Translations under genes and position numbers: made by a program
DNA from: Melieria omissa
Lineage: Eukaryota; Arthropoda; Insecta; Diptera; Ulidiidae
DNA length: 64,000 bases
Reading direction: 5' to 3'
NCBI GenBank assembly: GCA_963971225.1
Contig: OZ020268.1
Span: 43,531,348-43,595,347, forward strand
In this document: positions 1 through 10,783 of the stretch, in pieces
Position numbering within the stretch: position 1 is the first letter of the stretch
Layout: each line of letters starts with the position of its first letter
The notes under the pieces: generated by a model
Told to the model about the DNA's origin: nothing
Databases searched by the model: none
What the model saw: only the letters and a program-made list of their open reading frames with translations

Positions 1-99
1 AACTACCCAAATGTGATTAAAATGTGTCCATTTTTATGATAAATATATTATAAACAAGTATTTATGCAATTCGGGAAAATTGTTTTATTAAAAAATTTG

Positions 100-196
100 T
101 TATATGAATCCCGGGATTAAATCCCGGGATCCCGGGATTTGACTTTTCAATCCCGAAAATCCCGGGATCGCAAAATGGCCAAAAATTGCGATCCCT
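100..196. repeat. Cluster of CCCGGGAT palindromes, probable transposon end
   Basis: Four copies of the 10-bp palindrome ATCCCGGGAT lie at 108-117, 121-130, 129-138 and 159-168, followed by a short inverted pair (ATCGCAA ... TTGCGAT) ending near 191. Such clustered palindromes at an edge resemble the terminal region of a non-autonomous DNA transposon, possibly hAT-type. The other end would lie outside the window, so neither terminal repeats nor a target duplication can be checked. No coding potential is seen. Confidence 0.4.
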
Positions 197-2369
197 AGTC
201 TGAAGGTATCAATGTGTCAGCAATAATTGAATGGGCGGTGGCTTAGTGCTGCTTCTTTTCCCATAATAAATACCTATTTTCCGTGTGTGTAACAAAATCA
301 AACTATTGTGTTTAATTTTGTTGTTATTGTTATTAATTTTTTATTTCCCCAAAGTTGCTGTTATATACACGCACACAAATTTGCTCGCAGCCAACCTCAC
401 CTATGGAATAAAACAGTACATGACAGCACTTGAGTATATATGTACAAGTATGTATCAACATTAATTGCGAATATAAGCGATTCTTTTTTTGCGCTGCTCA
501 CGCATTAAATGGGTTCATTTGTATTATTTGCATTAGCATACTTTTAGGCAGTTGTTATTAAGTCGTTCACATACATACACACGCACACATGCGCATGCAC
601 GCACACAAATTTCAAGGTTAAGGACTTGAAGGACGACGTCGGTGGCGACTAGCAGAACGGCACTGTCTGTGTAGTGGTGCGACGGTTATGATCGAGTGGC
701 TGCCAGTGACAGCAGGTTTTATTTTGGGCCATGGACAGACAAATATTGCCCAATTCTATTACTTTTTTAGCTTGCACTGCCCTTTTTGTCACTCTTTCTT
801 TTCCTTGTAATGCGTATTAGGAAAAAAAACGTAACGGCATTTGAGGCGTTGTAGTGGTGTGTGTGTGTATTTAATAATGCACGACGTAATTACACACTGC
901 AACGGAAAAATGTAAAGTTGTATATTATAAATAAGATTTAACTTAATATTTTATACTTTGTCAAACCTTTGGCGTCTAGTGTAAGGATAAGCAAAATTTA
1001 GCCTATGTACATAGAGTTTTTAATTCTTTCTATGTACTTAGAAAGAATTCAATTTCCTGCACTGAATGTATAAAGTTTCAACTAACACCAAAACCGAGAA
1101 ATAACTATTTTTTCTTTGGCCGTTGTCTTTTCGGAAGGAAATAGCAAACTGATTAAAATAATTTTTAGTTGCAATTTTAGTTCCCAGTTCTTCAAAAAAC
1201 TTACAACTTTTTGTTGAATAGTGTCATTTTAATTACGCTGTGAAAGTAAGGTGAAAAAAATTCAATTTCCTCTTTTTACATGAGTTTGTCATGCCCCCGT
1301 TCCCGCGCGCGTTGCCGCTCTAATTACTTTCAAATTCAGCTTTTCCCAGCAAGGGGTAGCCAGCAATCGTTGAATTTGTGAATTTCCTTCGCTCGCTCGA
1401 CTGTTTGCTGCCACAGGTGAAATATGGCGTGCAGCGGCTGGAAGCGCTACCAAACGGTGAACCAGCAAAGCCAACAAGCCGGCGGCACAGCGCCGTGGCG
1501 TCAAAGGAAGTGAAACAAATCACGCTGACAGCGCGCCGTGAGGTGTGGCTGGCAGGGAAATGTCCATTTGTTTTGCCACCTCGGGCTCTGACGCGGCACA
1601 GCAAGCTGAATTCTTGGTCTTTTCGTACTCTGCACGCAAGAGTGTGGAATTGGCTGACTCGCTTTCGATTTGCTTTTGCTGTTCTTGTTAAGTGCGAATT
1701 TTTGGTATGTGCGCGCTGCTTCTGTGCGGCTCAAGTCTGCGTCTCATAATGACGTCAATAATGACAACGGCAAAAGGGCAGCAACCAAAGCCATGTCATG
1801 TGATGCGGACCATTAAGAAGCTTTGGTTGCATTAAGTCTTTGCCTAAGGACTCTATGGAAATTTTGGCAATGTTTTCCTTTGGCAAACTTACAAATAATG
1901 TTTTCGAAAATTTCAAAATTTTCAAGTGTTTCTAAATAAAGGTGTATCTTTATTTTTATTACAACTTCTATGGTTAGCGAAATTCGCATAAAAAATATTT
2001 ACACAAAAACGTCGATTAACCCACGGTGAATGCGATTTGTTGTTGTGCAAGTATTTAGTTAAAAGAATGAAAAAATTTGCGCAGCTTCATTAATTTCCGC
2101 TGCTGTAGCGACCAAGGAGCCAGAATACTCGAAATGACAAAAAAGACGCACACGAAACCTAGGCGCAAATTACTAAGCGGCATGACGGCAGTCATTTACA
2201 CAAAAACAGCAAATGGTGCTAATAAAATACCGAGGAAATACACAAAATGCTTTTGGCTTCTGCAGCAATTTGCCGCTTTCCTCTCTTCTTTTGGGAAACG
2301 AAATATGGACTAATTAAGATTTTTTTTTATTAAATGGCGTTAAAGTGGCACACTTGTGTCGGTATTTCA
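197..2369. other. Gene-free stretch, nothing recognised
   Basis: This is AT-rich non-coding DNA with a GC-richer patch at about 1290-1750. The open frames in that patch overlap on both strands and look like composition effects. A 10-bp perfect inverted repeat (AATTCTTTCT/AGAAAGAATT) sits at 1022-1031 and 1040-1049. No exon, RNA gene or transposon end was recognised. Confidence 0.6.
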
Positions 2370-2745
2370 TTCCCCTTCCTCCAACCCTTAAAGTGGCTCC
2401 CATACAAAATAAACGTTTTTATCAAATAGACTTTCACTGCAGCCAAGCGTCCTCTAGACGTATGAAATGTAAGACTAACTAGTCTCCATTGATTTTCCCT
2501 ATCAAATGTTTCTTCCATACATACTTATCCGCTATTCACAATTCTTAAGGGGCTGCCATAAAAAAACTGGTAATTTTCAATGGAATTGGCTCCCCAGGAA
2601 ACATCGTAACTACTGATCTCGGAAGCTACTGAACCGATTTGAGTGATTTAATCAACAATCGTCAAAATTTTTGGGTGAAAATACAAGACTAAGATACAGA
2701 ACATTATTAATGTTTAAATGTTCACCACCAGAGGGCACCTTCCAG
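2370..2745 (+). repeat. Dispersed repeat family X, copy 1
   Basis: This segment is a diverged match to the reverse complement of 36985-37345. Shared blocks in order are CCAACCCTTAA, CCCATACAAAAT, CGTTTTTAT, a TTAAGGGG...GCCATA block, CTACTGAACCGATTT and CACCACCAGAGGGC. The two copies are clearly related but old. No terminal repeats, coding region or poly-A tail is evident, so the class of element is unknown. Confidence 0.6.
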
Positions 2746-3131
2746 ACAAACAAATTGAAAAATGTAAATTTTTGGGCTTTTACAAAGCAAATTTCAAAAT
2801 GTATCGTCGAAACCCCATTAAACTCCCTATTTCAAATATAATTGTAATCCTAATTGCTTTTCCAAACCTATCTCAAACAAATTTTTTTTTAATATTTGTT
2901 TTAAATTCACCTTAAAATTTTCAACACATTTTTTGTTGACTTGTTTACTGTGGTTCATTTTTTTCAGAACGGTACTTCTCAGAGGTGGAGTGAATCAGTA
3001 AAATGTTAATCTTGCCAGACTTTAATTATATGAAGCTTTCGACAAAAGTTAATTTTAGGGACTCGCTCATAATTAGTTGTGTTGTATAGTAGTGAAATAT
3101 TGAACCTCAAATTGAAAGCAAAAATTTGTGT
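2746..3131. other. Gene-free AT-rich stretch
   Basis: AT-rich sequence between a dispersed repeat and the solo LTR. Nothing is recognised apart from A/T runs. Confidence 0.6.
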
Positions 3132-3136
3132 ATACT

Positions 3137-3566
3137 GTAACGATGAGGCACTCTGTCGCTCTGCTATGCATTAATGTTTTACGGGCATACTTTTAGGCAC
3201 GTACTTTAGAGTACGGCCAGCTTGCTATAATTTCGATATGGCAAGGATGGCTCACGATGATAATGGGATGTGCGAGAACGATCGAGAGATAGTACAACTG
3301 GAATGTGCGAGAACGATCGAGTGATAGTTCAACTGGAATGTGCGAGAACAATCGGCACGATATCCAGACAAGTATAAAAGGCAGCCGGGTGCAGTGCAGA
3401 GGGACGAGTTTGAAAGGGGAAACATGCCATAGTCCAATAAGTAGTACCAAGTGTAAAGTCAAACAGGTATAAATTAGTAAATAAGTTCTGACTGCGTTTT
3501 GCGCTGAGCAATTGAAGTGTGTTTTATTTTTCAAGCACAATCCAGAGATTAAAGAACTCATTTTCG
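3137..3566 (+). mobile_element. Probable solo LTR of a gypsy-like retrotransposon
   Basis: A segment of about 430 bp begins TGTAACGATG and is flanked by the 5-bp direct repeat TATAC (3132-3136 and 3567-3571). Inside is a strong TATA box, TATAAAAG at 3373-3380. It is followed about 30 bp on by a transcript-like segment and then a T-rich stretch near 3520-3535 (TGTTTTATTTTTCAAG), typical of the R/U5 part of insect LTRs. No gag/pol or primer-binding site follows, so it would be a solo LTR. The 3' end does not show the usual CA dinucleotide, so the exact right boundary is uncertain. Confidence 0.5.
3268..3361 (+). repeat. 35-bp tandem repeat upstream of the LTR TATA box
   Basis: About 2.6 copies of a 35-bp unit start at 3268, 3303 and 3338. 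Each begins ATGTGCGAGAAC followed by an ATCG-containing segment, and the third copy is truncated. They end about 12 bp before the TATA box, the usual position of LTR enhancer repeats. Confidence 0.75.
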
Positions 3567-3571
3567 TATAC

Positions 3572-4490
3572 TGTATTGTATTGTATAATTTTTGAACGCT
3601 GTAAGAGCTAACTTTAACTTATAACTTTTATGCTGTCCAATATTTGTTCTTAAAACTTGGGATCTATCTGAATTGAAGTATTTCAAAAAAAACTTCATAC
3701 TAAGATTTGTGTGGTTATAATATTTAATTTTGGCTTATTTGTCTCTACTCGCAACACTGTGCGACAGTGCGCAATGTGAAGCTGAATCTTTGGTTGGGTT
3801 TGGTAAGACCAGATCTAATATGGCTTCATTGAGTTCCTCCGAACTACCAAATGGTGACCCAATACGTGACCTATTTTCGCTGAATCGATCGTTCACTTCC
3901 TCAGTTGTAACATAAAAAGTACAACGTCCCTTGCCAAACATCCTTCATACGTCACTCTGAATATTAGTGCTGTTCGAATTTTGGTTTCAAAGGTTCTTTA
4001 CAAGATTTGGTCAGTGGGAGGTGTGACTCAAGTGAGTTAATTGCTTATGGAACTTCTCATCTAATGAAGAGGACAATATGTTCATTTTACTTCGATGGAA
4101 ACTGTTGGTACAAAATTTGAAGTCAATTGTTTTTTTTTATAAAACAAATACATCTCCTCGACTGTTCATTATTGTGGTCTGTTAGAGGCTAAGTTCACAA
4201 AAGTTATCTTGGCCTAGTGGGTATTATTTCAGTCCGAAGTAGCGACTGATCTTACGCATATAAGATAATGTATAATCTGCCAATTTATATACCCAATCTA
4301 AAAAAGGGAACTTCAAGTTTCCCATGCAACGTACATTAAATTTTGTTGTGTTGGTACACAGCTGTTGACTTTATCGGCATTTTTCCATACTTAGTTTATA
4401 TTAGACAGACATAAAGTATAGATTTTGATAATCTTGGCGATTTTTTGCTATCGAAGAGAAGGATCAAAGAATGTGGTCGTGTCTTGTTCA
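3572..4490. other. Gene-free stretch, possibly eroded mariner 5' part
   Basis: AT-rich DNA with no intact frame. The portion from about 4000 may be the eroded upstream part of the mariner relic that follows, but no transposase motif was recognised in it. Confidence 0.4.
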
Positions 4491-4698
4491 TGATTTTTTG
4501 ATCACAAACAAGACCGCCATCTTGCCTCAGCCACCGTATTGACCGAACTTGCTCTCTTACGATTTGTTCCTGTTCCCAAAACTGAAACGGCGGGGATTTG
4601 ACTTGATTAGGGAGATAAAGACTGCATCGCTGGAAGAGTTCAAATTCATACCAAAGCGCATATCCGAAGTCTTTCGAGATTTGATCGAGAATATCTGA
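4491..4698 (+). pseudogene. Degenerate mariner-family transposase C-terminal relic
   Basis: Frame 4501 onward reads about 65 codons with one in-frame stop in the catalytic motif. ILPQPPY, then a stop, then PNLLSYDLFLFPKLK matches the third-aspartate block of mariner transposases (normally PPYSPDLAPxDFFLFPKLK). It continues with RRGFDLIREIKTASLEEL and IPKRISEVFRDLIENI, matching the C-terminal helices. The stop, the missing residues around RRG and the absence of the first two catalytic blocks mark it as a dead fragment. Terminal repeats were not found. Confidence 0.65.
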
Positions 4699-5205
4699 GG
4701 AGGATTACTGTGATGAGAGTACCGACTATGAACTAATACATCAGGATTGACTGAAACATTTCTGATGTTAAAACTTTTGAAGCACATTTTGCATACATCA
4801 TCAACGGCATTGTCCTTGAATTTCAAGTGATAAAGAAGATTGACAGAAATTAAATGGATGCACAAGAATTCACTCAAATATACGTACATATGTGTATACA
4901 AATAGTATATATGTATGTCTGCAGTTCGTTTATGGTTTGTGTTGGCTGGCACAGAGTTTCTTTTACCAAAAAGCATTATGCAAGCCTCACAGCGACCCAA
5001 TAGGTACATTTTTTATTGCGCCTTTCAAAATCAATACTGTTGTTGGTTCGACATCCTTTTTTGTTATACACAGCACAACATGTATGAAATCAAATGAATA
5101 TTCATGAAGTCATAAAATCATCATCACGGCTACGAGCTTTAGTGTATTTTTAAAGAAAAAGAGTAAGAAAAGTAAAATAATTGAATTTGAAAATTGAAAT
5201 CTCAC
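4699..5205. other. Gene-free stretch between mariner relic and Transib-like element
   Basis: AT-rich sequence, perhaps the 3' part of the mariner relic. No recognisable feature. Confidence 0.5.
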
Positions 5206-5210
5206 CACCG

Positions 5211-5250
5211 CACAGTGTTTCGTCTAGAACAAGCTAGCTGGACAAAAACG
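5211..5250 (+). repeat. Left TIR with RSS-like heptamer and nonamer
   Basis: The TIR starts with CACAGTG (5211-5217), the consensus V(D)J recombination-signal heptamer. After 24 nt comes ACAAAAACG (5242-5250), which matches the RSS nonamer ACAAAAACC at 8 of 9 positions. Confidence 0.75.
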
Positions 5251-6039
5251 ACATCTTTATTTTTTGATTTTTCTGTTATATAGTCAATATAAATATTCAT
5301 ACATTAGGATCTATGTGAAAATAACACATCGGCACCTTTTATATAGTGAGAAATATAGCCGAATATATCGGGTAACCGAAAATTTTAATAATTCCTTTGC
5401 ATAGTTGATCTGAAGTGTTTTATATAAATAAGTTCCTGTCAAAAGTCGGTGGCATTTTTCTTTATTAGGGAATCTGAGCTTAAGGGTGAGTAGTATTTTT
5501 ACAATATCTTGTATTAGCAATTAAGCTATGTTTAATAGTTGTAACGTGCCATGATTAAGAAGGAAAGCAATTTTTTCCCAAAATTTTTAACTTCAAAGGT
5601 GAAAAGTTAAGATGTCTCCTCATGTCACCTCTGCAATTTTTATATATATTCTGCTCATAAGTGCCTACTAAAAGATGAAACAAAAAACCATTGCGAATTT
5701 TTTGCACATCTATTTTATTTTATTTTTTATAGATATGTTTACAAGCATAACAAAATTTATGTTTTTTGAAATTTGGTTGGAACACTCAAGTGAAACGAGA
5801 AACGAAGAGATAATGGAACACATTTTATCAGTGGTGACACTGATGAATTTTCATTAATTCTCTTGCAATTGCGGGATGATGAAGGTAATATTGTTTGGCA
5901 GAATCCTCCACCGTCTTCTACCAGGTTTTGTCATCCTATAATGTTTATTTTTTCCAAAGAATCAAAATATTTTTGGTTTCTGAAACGAACAAAGTTTTGG
6001 AAGAGATAAGCTTTATAGTACAAAGAGCATGCTGGAAGA

Positions 6040-6266
6040 ATTTGAAGTTTCTTTCCAACATAATATGCTTCTAACCATGATTGGGAAAGTTTGTAATGCT
6101 TTGATCGAAATGTCTTCTACTCGAAGTAAATCCAAAAATAATGAATGACGAGACACAGGAGCTTGTACCCAACCGAGAAAATCTGGGTTTTGGTTTATCC
6201 ACACTGCAGGCTTGGATTAGGTGTTTTGAATGTCTGCTTCACATTAGCTACCGTCTTTATATAAAA
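6040..6266 (+). pseudogene. Transib-type transposase fragment, frameshifted
   Basis: Two frames join with a small frameshift near 6137. The first reads FQHNMLLTMIGKVCNALIEM and the second reads KIMNDETQELVPNRENLGFG, then LSTLQAWIRCFECLLHISYR. The LSxLHxWIRxFExxLHxxYR block is one I associate with Transib-type transposases, upstream of the RAG1-like catalytic carboxylates. This rests on memory of the family, not on a search. Downstream sequence does not continue the family, consistent with an internal deletion. No catalytic residue can be assigned. Confidence 0.5.
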
Positions 6267-7031
6267 AGTGCCAGCTTGAGGACGTTGATGCCTACTAGTG
6301 TTAATGGACCAATTGGTACCCCTGCTGTATCTAGTTTTCATGGTTCTGTGGCTCATAGTAATGACTAATTGATAAATGATTCATCCGATAACAGTGATGA
6401 TAATGTCTGAGAGAATTATGAAAACTGTCCGTAGGTAATAAACTGACAAGAACTTTCTGTTGTGCTACGACTAGATGTTAAAAAGTTTAATCTAAAACTG
6501 CTTGAACTTTACTTTTAGCGTTTTATTCACATCAATTTGCTCTAGATAACAAGCAGCTTTTGCCTTTGTAATACTATTAATTGCCGGAAATACCTTATGC
6601 CCAGTTTGGACCCCACTTCCGAGTCCTTTTGAATGCATGACTAGTCGATTGGCTATCTACATAGTATACTAAAGCTTCTTCACTACTCAAACATCTAGCA
6701 CTTTGCTTCAAATTTTTTTTCGTTCAGAGATTCTTGAGTTTCACTTTTCGCAGTTTTGATAACACTTGCTGAATTTCTCCAGTGGACAACCGTACAGATA
6801 TCTACGCAGCATAAATCAACTTATCAGTATATCTAGTATGTTTTAGGTCATCTATTTTTCTCCGTTTAGTCCTCAGACTGGAACTATTAAATTCCTTAAT
6901 ATATATATGCATATATATGTATATGTACATACATTCCTATATGTATATAGTTATCAAAAAACCATATAAAACTAAAAAAATATATGTATCTGAAATAAAA
7001 AGCCGCATATAAAACGAAAAATTCTGAAAAA

Positions 7032-7071
7032 TATTTTTGTCCAGCTAGCTTGTTCTACACGAAACACTGTG
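7032..7071 (-). repeat. Right TIR with RSS-like heptamer and weaker nonamer
   Basis: Read on the minus strand, it begins CACAGTG (7071-7065). After a 24-nt spacer comes ACAAAAATA (7040-7032), 7 of 9 matches to the RSS nonamer. The first 38 bp match the left TIR with a single C/G mismatch at position 14. Confidence 0.75.
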
Positions 7072-7076
7072 CACCG

Positions 7077-9052
7077 GTTGAAATCGTCTTCAAATTATAA
7101 GTTTCTTACATTAATTTCTGAAGTCTTAACATGCAACATGGATGGCTGCCCGAAACCCGACCTACTCAACACGGTTCTCGTAATAAATATATATAAAGAT
7201 AAACGAATATGTATGGGTATATGTAATCCGCAACCGAAAATTAAAAGACTAAAAATTAGATAATTATAAAAATTATATAATGAAAAAATGCATACTAATC
7301 TTTCAATTGTAACAGCGGATTTGTTGTGCTTACTGGGTCGTTGGGTAACTTTGCCGCGGGATATCCAACTGATTCTGTGTAAGTAAATTTAAGTTCTACA
7401 ATCGCAGTAATTAAAATTTTGCCATCTCATTTCTTTCATTTCAATTAAAGGAAAACGTCATGTCACTCACAAAATCATGGTCGCAGGATTTAATATCATA
7501 ACTTTGTGTCATTGATGTATTCTTCGGCAGTATGGCATTTCGATTATACGAGGATACACTAATGTACGAGTATGATTACAACATATCATTACGTAGATTA
7601 AATTAGGTTAGGTTAAAGTGGCTGTCTTGGCCTGGGACCTGCCGAGAGACACACGTACACAAGTTGAAATGTTTGTCTTACTGCAAGTCGAGAGGCCTAA
7701 AAGTGGATGAACTCAAGCAATTCTGTGATTCTATCATTACGTAACAACTACAACATTTACTGATATCAGCATCAATGCATCGCCTAATTTTGACTTGCTT
7801 CAACACCTCTCTCCAGCTCGTCGCAATAAGACCTCAGCCCGAAACAAATAATCTTTTCTCAAATCAATGCAATATTTAAATACATCTCAGTGTCAGTGGC
7901 AGCACTCGTTATGACTCCACGAATTAATATTCTACCCAAAAATTAATTTAAATTTTATATCCCTTCGCAACGACTTGACGAGTACTTCCGTTCGCATCAT
8001 TATGCGACAAAATTCCAAATTAAACATTTCCCGCTGCATTGCATCTCGCTCGCCCTTGAATGAACACTCCTCACTCGAATTGCGTTTTTGTTAGTTTGCT
8101 GCTTTTGTGTGCTGCCTGCAAAAACCCGGAAGTTTGTTCTACGAACTTTAAGCTACAATGGCGGTTGTTATTGTTGCTGCCGTTTTATTCTTGTTGTGTT
8201 CATAGGAAGCAGAACTTGCTAAGGATATCGTGGATATTATAAAATATAATGCACTCAGCTAGTGCTGTGCACACTTCCCGCGTCACCCGCCACTTGGCGC
8301 TGTTTCTTGCTCCGATTGTGGTGGCTTTAGAAGGAATTTTGGCCAAACCGTAAAGAAAGACTAACAAACACCAAAATCGCTATGTCCATTAAGAAGAGAT
8401 TGTTAGCGGCGGGAAAGGACTTGGCTGGGTGTTTTCTCTTTTGAGCATTTTAGATGCAGTAATGAAGGTTGACGTAAACGCGACCAATTGTGTGCATCGA
8501 CAAGCTAGGAAACTGAAAACTTACAATTTGTTGCGTTCTTTTTTGACAAAATGGTAGAGGGTGCCAGCAACAATTGCAACAATTTAAAACTATTTAAAAT
8601 GTTTATTCAAACTTAAATACTGTTAATTATTATTTATTCAAGACGTTTTTGAAAAAGACATCACTTTTCTAAGTGTATGGTTGCCATGATTCATTTAAAA
8701 ACATAAATGAAACTGACCCTCCAAATCATTTCACCTGCCATTCACAGGACAATTGACTTGAAATACGCAGTGAGTCTGTGTGCACAGGCAAAAAAACAAA
8801 CAAATTTTGATTGTTGTTTTTTGGGTTTAGATTGTCAAAATCAGCCAATCAAAGTCAAGCTTAATTTTTGAATTTTCAAATTGTCCCAATTGTAACATAC
8901 ACAACCATTTTAACCTTCGCCTTACCAATACCCACCCGGGTGACCCCAGCCGCCTGAAGGCCTAACTTTAACGATTTGTTTTATGACTAAGGAAAAACTT
9001 GACAGATTTCTTTCCAGAGGGAAGGTTAAAAATCTAGACTTTTCTAAGATGC
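7077..9052. other. Gene-free stretch
   Basis: Non-coding DNA. A short AGGTTAGGTTA motif at about 7608 is followed by sequence reminiscent of LINE 3' ends but too short to call. The 8040-8330 segment is slightly GC-richer with no convincing exon. Confidence 0.5.
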
Positions 9053-9712
9053 GGTAGGTAGGTGGGTGTGGCTGCTCCAGGAGGAGCACACTTAGGCCAG
9101 GCGGCCTATTGTGATACCACATGAGATCGAGCATCATATCGCTCACTCGTTAAACCAGTTGGAGCTATTAACGAAGCTTAGTAGACGGCGTATGGTCTTA
9201 TCAGCTAGATCTTCTAGACTTCCAAAGAAGAAGTTGCCTAAGTAGGTCAGCCTTCTTCTGGATAAAGTAGGACAGTTATATAGTAAGTGAGGTATATTTT
9301 CTTCCTCCTCCTCGTCCAAACAGCTGCGACAGAAGTCGTTCGAAAACAGCCCCATCCTTTTTGCGTGGGTGCCGATGAGGCAGTGACCCTGACCTGGGCT
9401 CTGTTTAATGAGCGTAGTTCTTTAGAACGTCGAAGATTTAAGGTTGGCCAAAGTTGGCGCGCAAGGAGGCTTGTGTTGCCTTCAACCCATCTTAAATTCG
9501 TATCGTGTATAGAGCTCGCATTGGTACGAAGCTTACATGTTAAAAGAGGGACACCGAGCGTGGTCAACTCTGGGCCTAACTGCTCAGTAGTACCCTGTTT
9601 CGCTCTACAGTTCCCTGGAATATCCCTATGACCTGGAACCCAGCATAGGCGAATATGAAGCTGCTTGGCAGTCTCGTTGAGAGATTTGTTGCAGCTGAGA
9701 ACAGTCTTTTCT
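9053..9712 (-). mobile_element. 3' fragment of a non-LTR retrotransposon (RNase H and C-terminal zinc knuckle)
   Basis: On the minus strand, 9712 to about 9385 encodes an RNase H segment containing HIRLCWVPGHRDIPGN, the WVPGHxxIxGN signature of LINE ORF2 proteins. After a frameshift, 9355-9143 encodes the C-terminus, with CRSC, NIPHLLYNCP and a terminal SNWFNE: the CxxC...HxxxxC knuckle typical of Jockey/I/Loa-like ORF2. A 3' UTR follows (9120-9053) from GTGGTATCACAA to a CCTACCTACC tail. It is 5'-truncated and frameshifted, so dead. The 3' UTR resembles the SINE-A tail at 27422-27498. Confidence 0.75.
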
Positions 9713-9789
9713 AAGATTAAAAAAAAAGAAATCAGCTGATTCAACGCGGTCAAGTTTCTGCTAATAAAGTTTTCAGCGCATGAAAACAA

Positions 9790-10283
9790 ATAATCAACTG
9801 CAAAATTGTCACATAAACAAGAGAAATTAGTTTAGGCGATTTTTAATTTCCAATATGAGCAAAAAAGGAACATTGGGGAAGTTTTCGTAAATTTAAGTAT
9901 TTGTAAATGCGATTGCAGTATCCGAAATTATTAAAATTAGCTACAAACTTTCTCATTACCCTTTCATTTCCATCTTTCCATGATCCTTCCATTTTCCCAA
10001 CCGTTTACTTTTCATAAAAATTGAAAAATTGTCAGTAGTCACAGCTGCTTGTTTTATTATTTGTACTGGTTTCTGTTCATTTCCTTTTTTCTGTATTCTT
10101 CTCTTTGTTTCCCTCAAATTCTTTCTTACGCTCTTCTGCAGGTTTTTTGGAAAAGTTCGTGAGCAAACCTAATGTTATAATATAATATGAGTTGGCTCAA
10201 ATTCCTTCTGTGTCCATAGTTAAGTTTTGAATGTGTCCATTTCATAGGACTTTCAAAGAGCAAAACAAAAAACACTTCCGTCA
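9790..10283. other. Gene-free stretch
   Basis: AT-rich sequence with pyrimidine-rich runs near 9960-10140. Nothing recognised. Confidence 0.6.
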
Positions 10284-10285
10284 TA

Positions 10286-10781
10286 CGTGGGTGGTCCGAT
10301 AAGTACTTAGCCTACAAAAGAAAAACGAAAATTTTGGAAAAGTGGCGATTTATTTCTCAACGTAGTCTCCTTTCAGCTCGATACACTTGACCCAGCGATG
10401 CTCCAACTTCTTTAACCCGTCTGAAAAATACGTTTTCTAGAGGCCTCCGTGGCGGCGATAACCTCCTCATTCGACTCAAATTTCTGCCCGGCGAGTGGAA
10501 ACAAAAAGAAACAAAAAGAAGTCACACGGGGCCAAATCTGGAGAATACGGTGGATGGGGCAGCTGTTCGTAGCCTAATGCGACCAATTTTGCTCTTTTTC
10601 CATTTTTCTAAAATCCGCGGACACGTTCGTTTCCACACGCGGTCAAAACAGAACTACAAATCCAATATGGCTGAAATTTTGACAGTAGCCGTCTACGAGG
10701 ATGTACTACACGATAGTAAATTTCTCTTACGATAGTGGCACCATCGGGCGGTGGGGCTAAGTACTTATCGGACTGCCCACG
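10286..10781 (-). mobile_element. Internally deleted mariner-family element
   Basis: A 496-bp element has inverted repeats of about 28 bp (left CGTGGGTGGTCCGATAAG..., right the same read inward with few mismatches) and flanking TA dinucleotides at 10284-10285 and 10782-10783. On the minus strand it keeps both ends of a transposase. A short ATG-initiated segment, MEKEQNWSH, is joined directly to PPYSPDLAPCDF, the third-aspartate block, and then to KFESNEEVIAATEA and EHRWVKCIELKGDYVEK-like C-terminal residues near 10350. Hence it is a mariner copy that lost its middle and also carries frameshifts. It could move only with a transposase supplied in trans. Confidence 0.8.
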
Positions 10782-10783
10782 TA

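Larger units (their letters stand above)
5211..7071 (+). mobile_element. Transib-like DNA transposon, defective
   Basis: An element of 1,861 bp is bounded by 38-bp terminal inverted repeats with one mismatch (5211-5248 and 7034-7071). It is flanked by the 5-bp direct repeat CACCG (5206-5210 and 7072-7076). Both ends begin CACAGTG. Five-bp GC-rich target duplications together with a CAC(A/T)RTG-type terminus are the hallmark of the Transib superfamily, relatives of RAG1. A decayed protein segment at about 6040-6266 fits this (see its own entry). The interior is riddled with stops and too short for a full transposase, so the copy is non-autonomous and old, although its ends are well preserved. 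A hAT or P-type element is less likely because those make 8-bp duplications. Confidence 0.65.

Noticed and set aside
7608..7618. AGGTTAGGTTA resembling the insect telomere repeat TTAGG
   Set aside because: Only two units, and flies lack TTAGG telomeres; it more likely belongs to a degraded retroelement tail.
9287..9631. 114-codon plus-strand frame
   Set aside because: Antisense of the LINE RNase H region on the minus strand.
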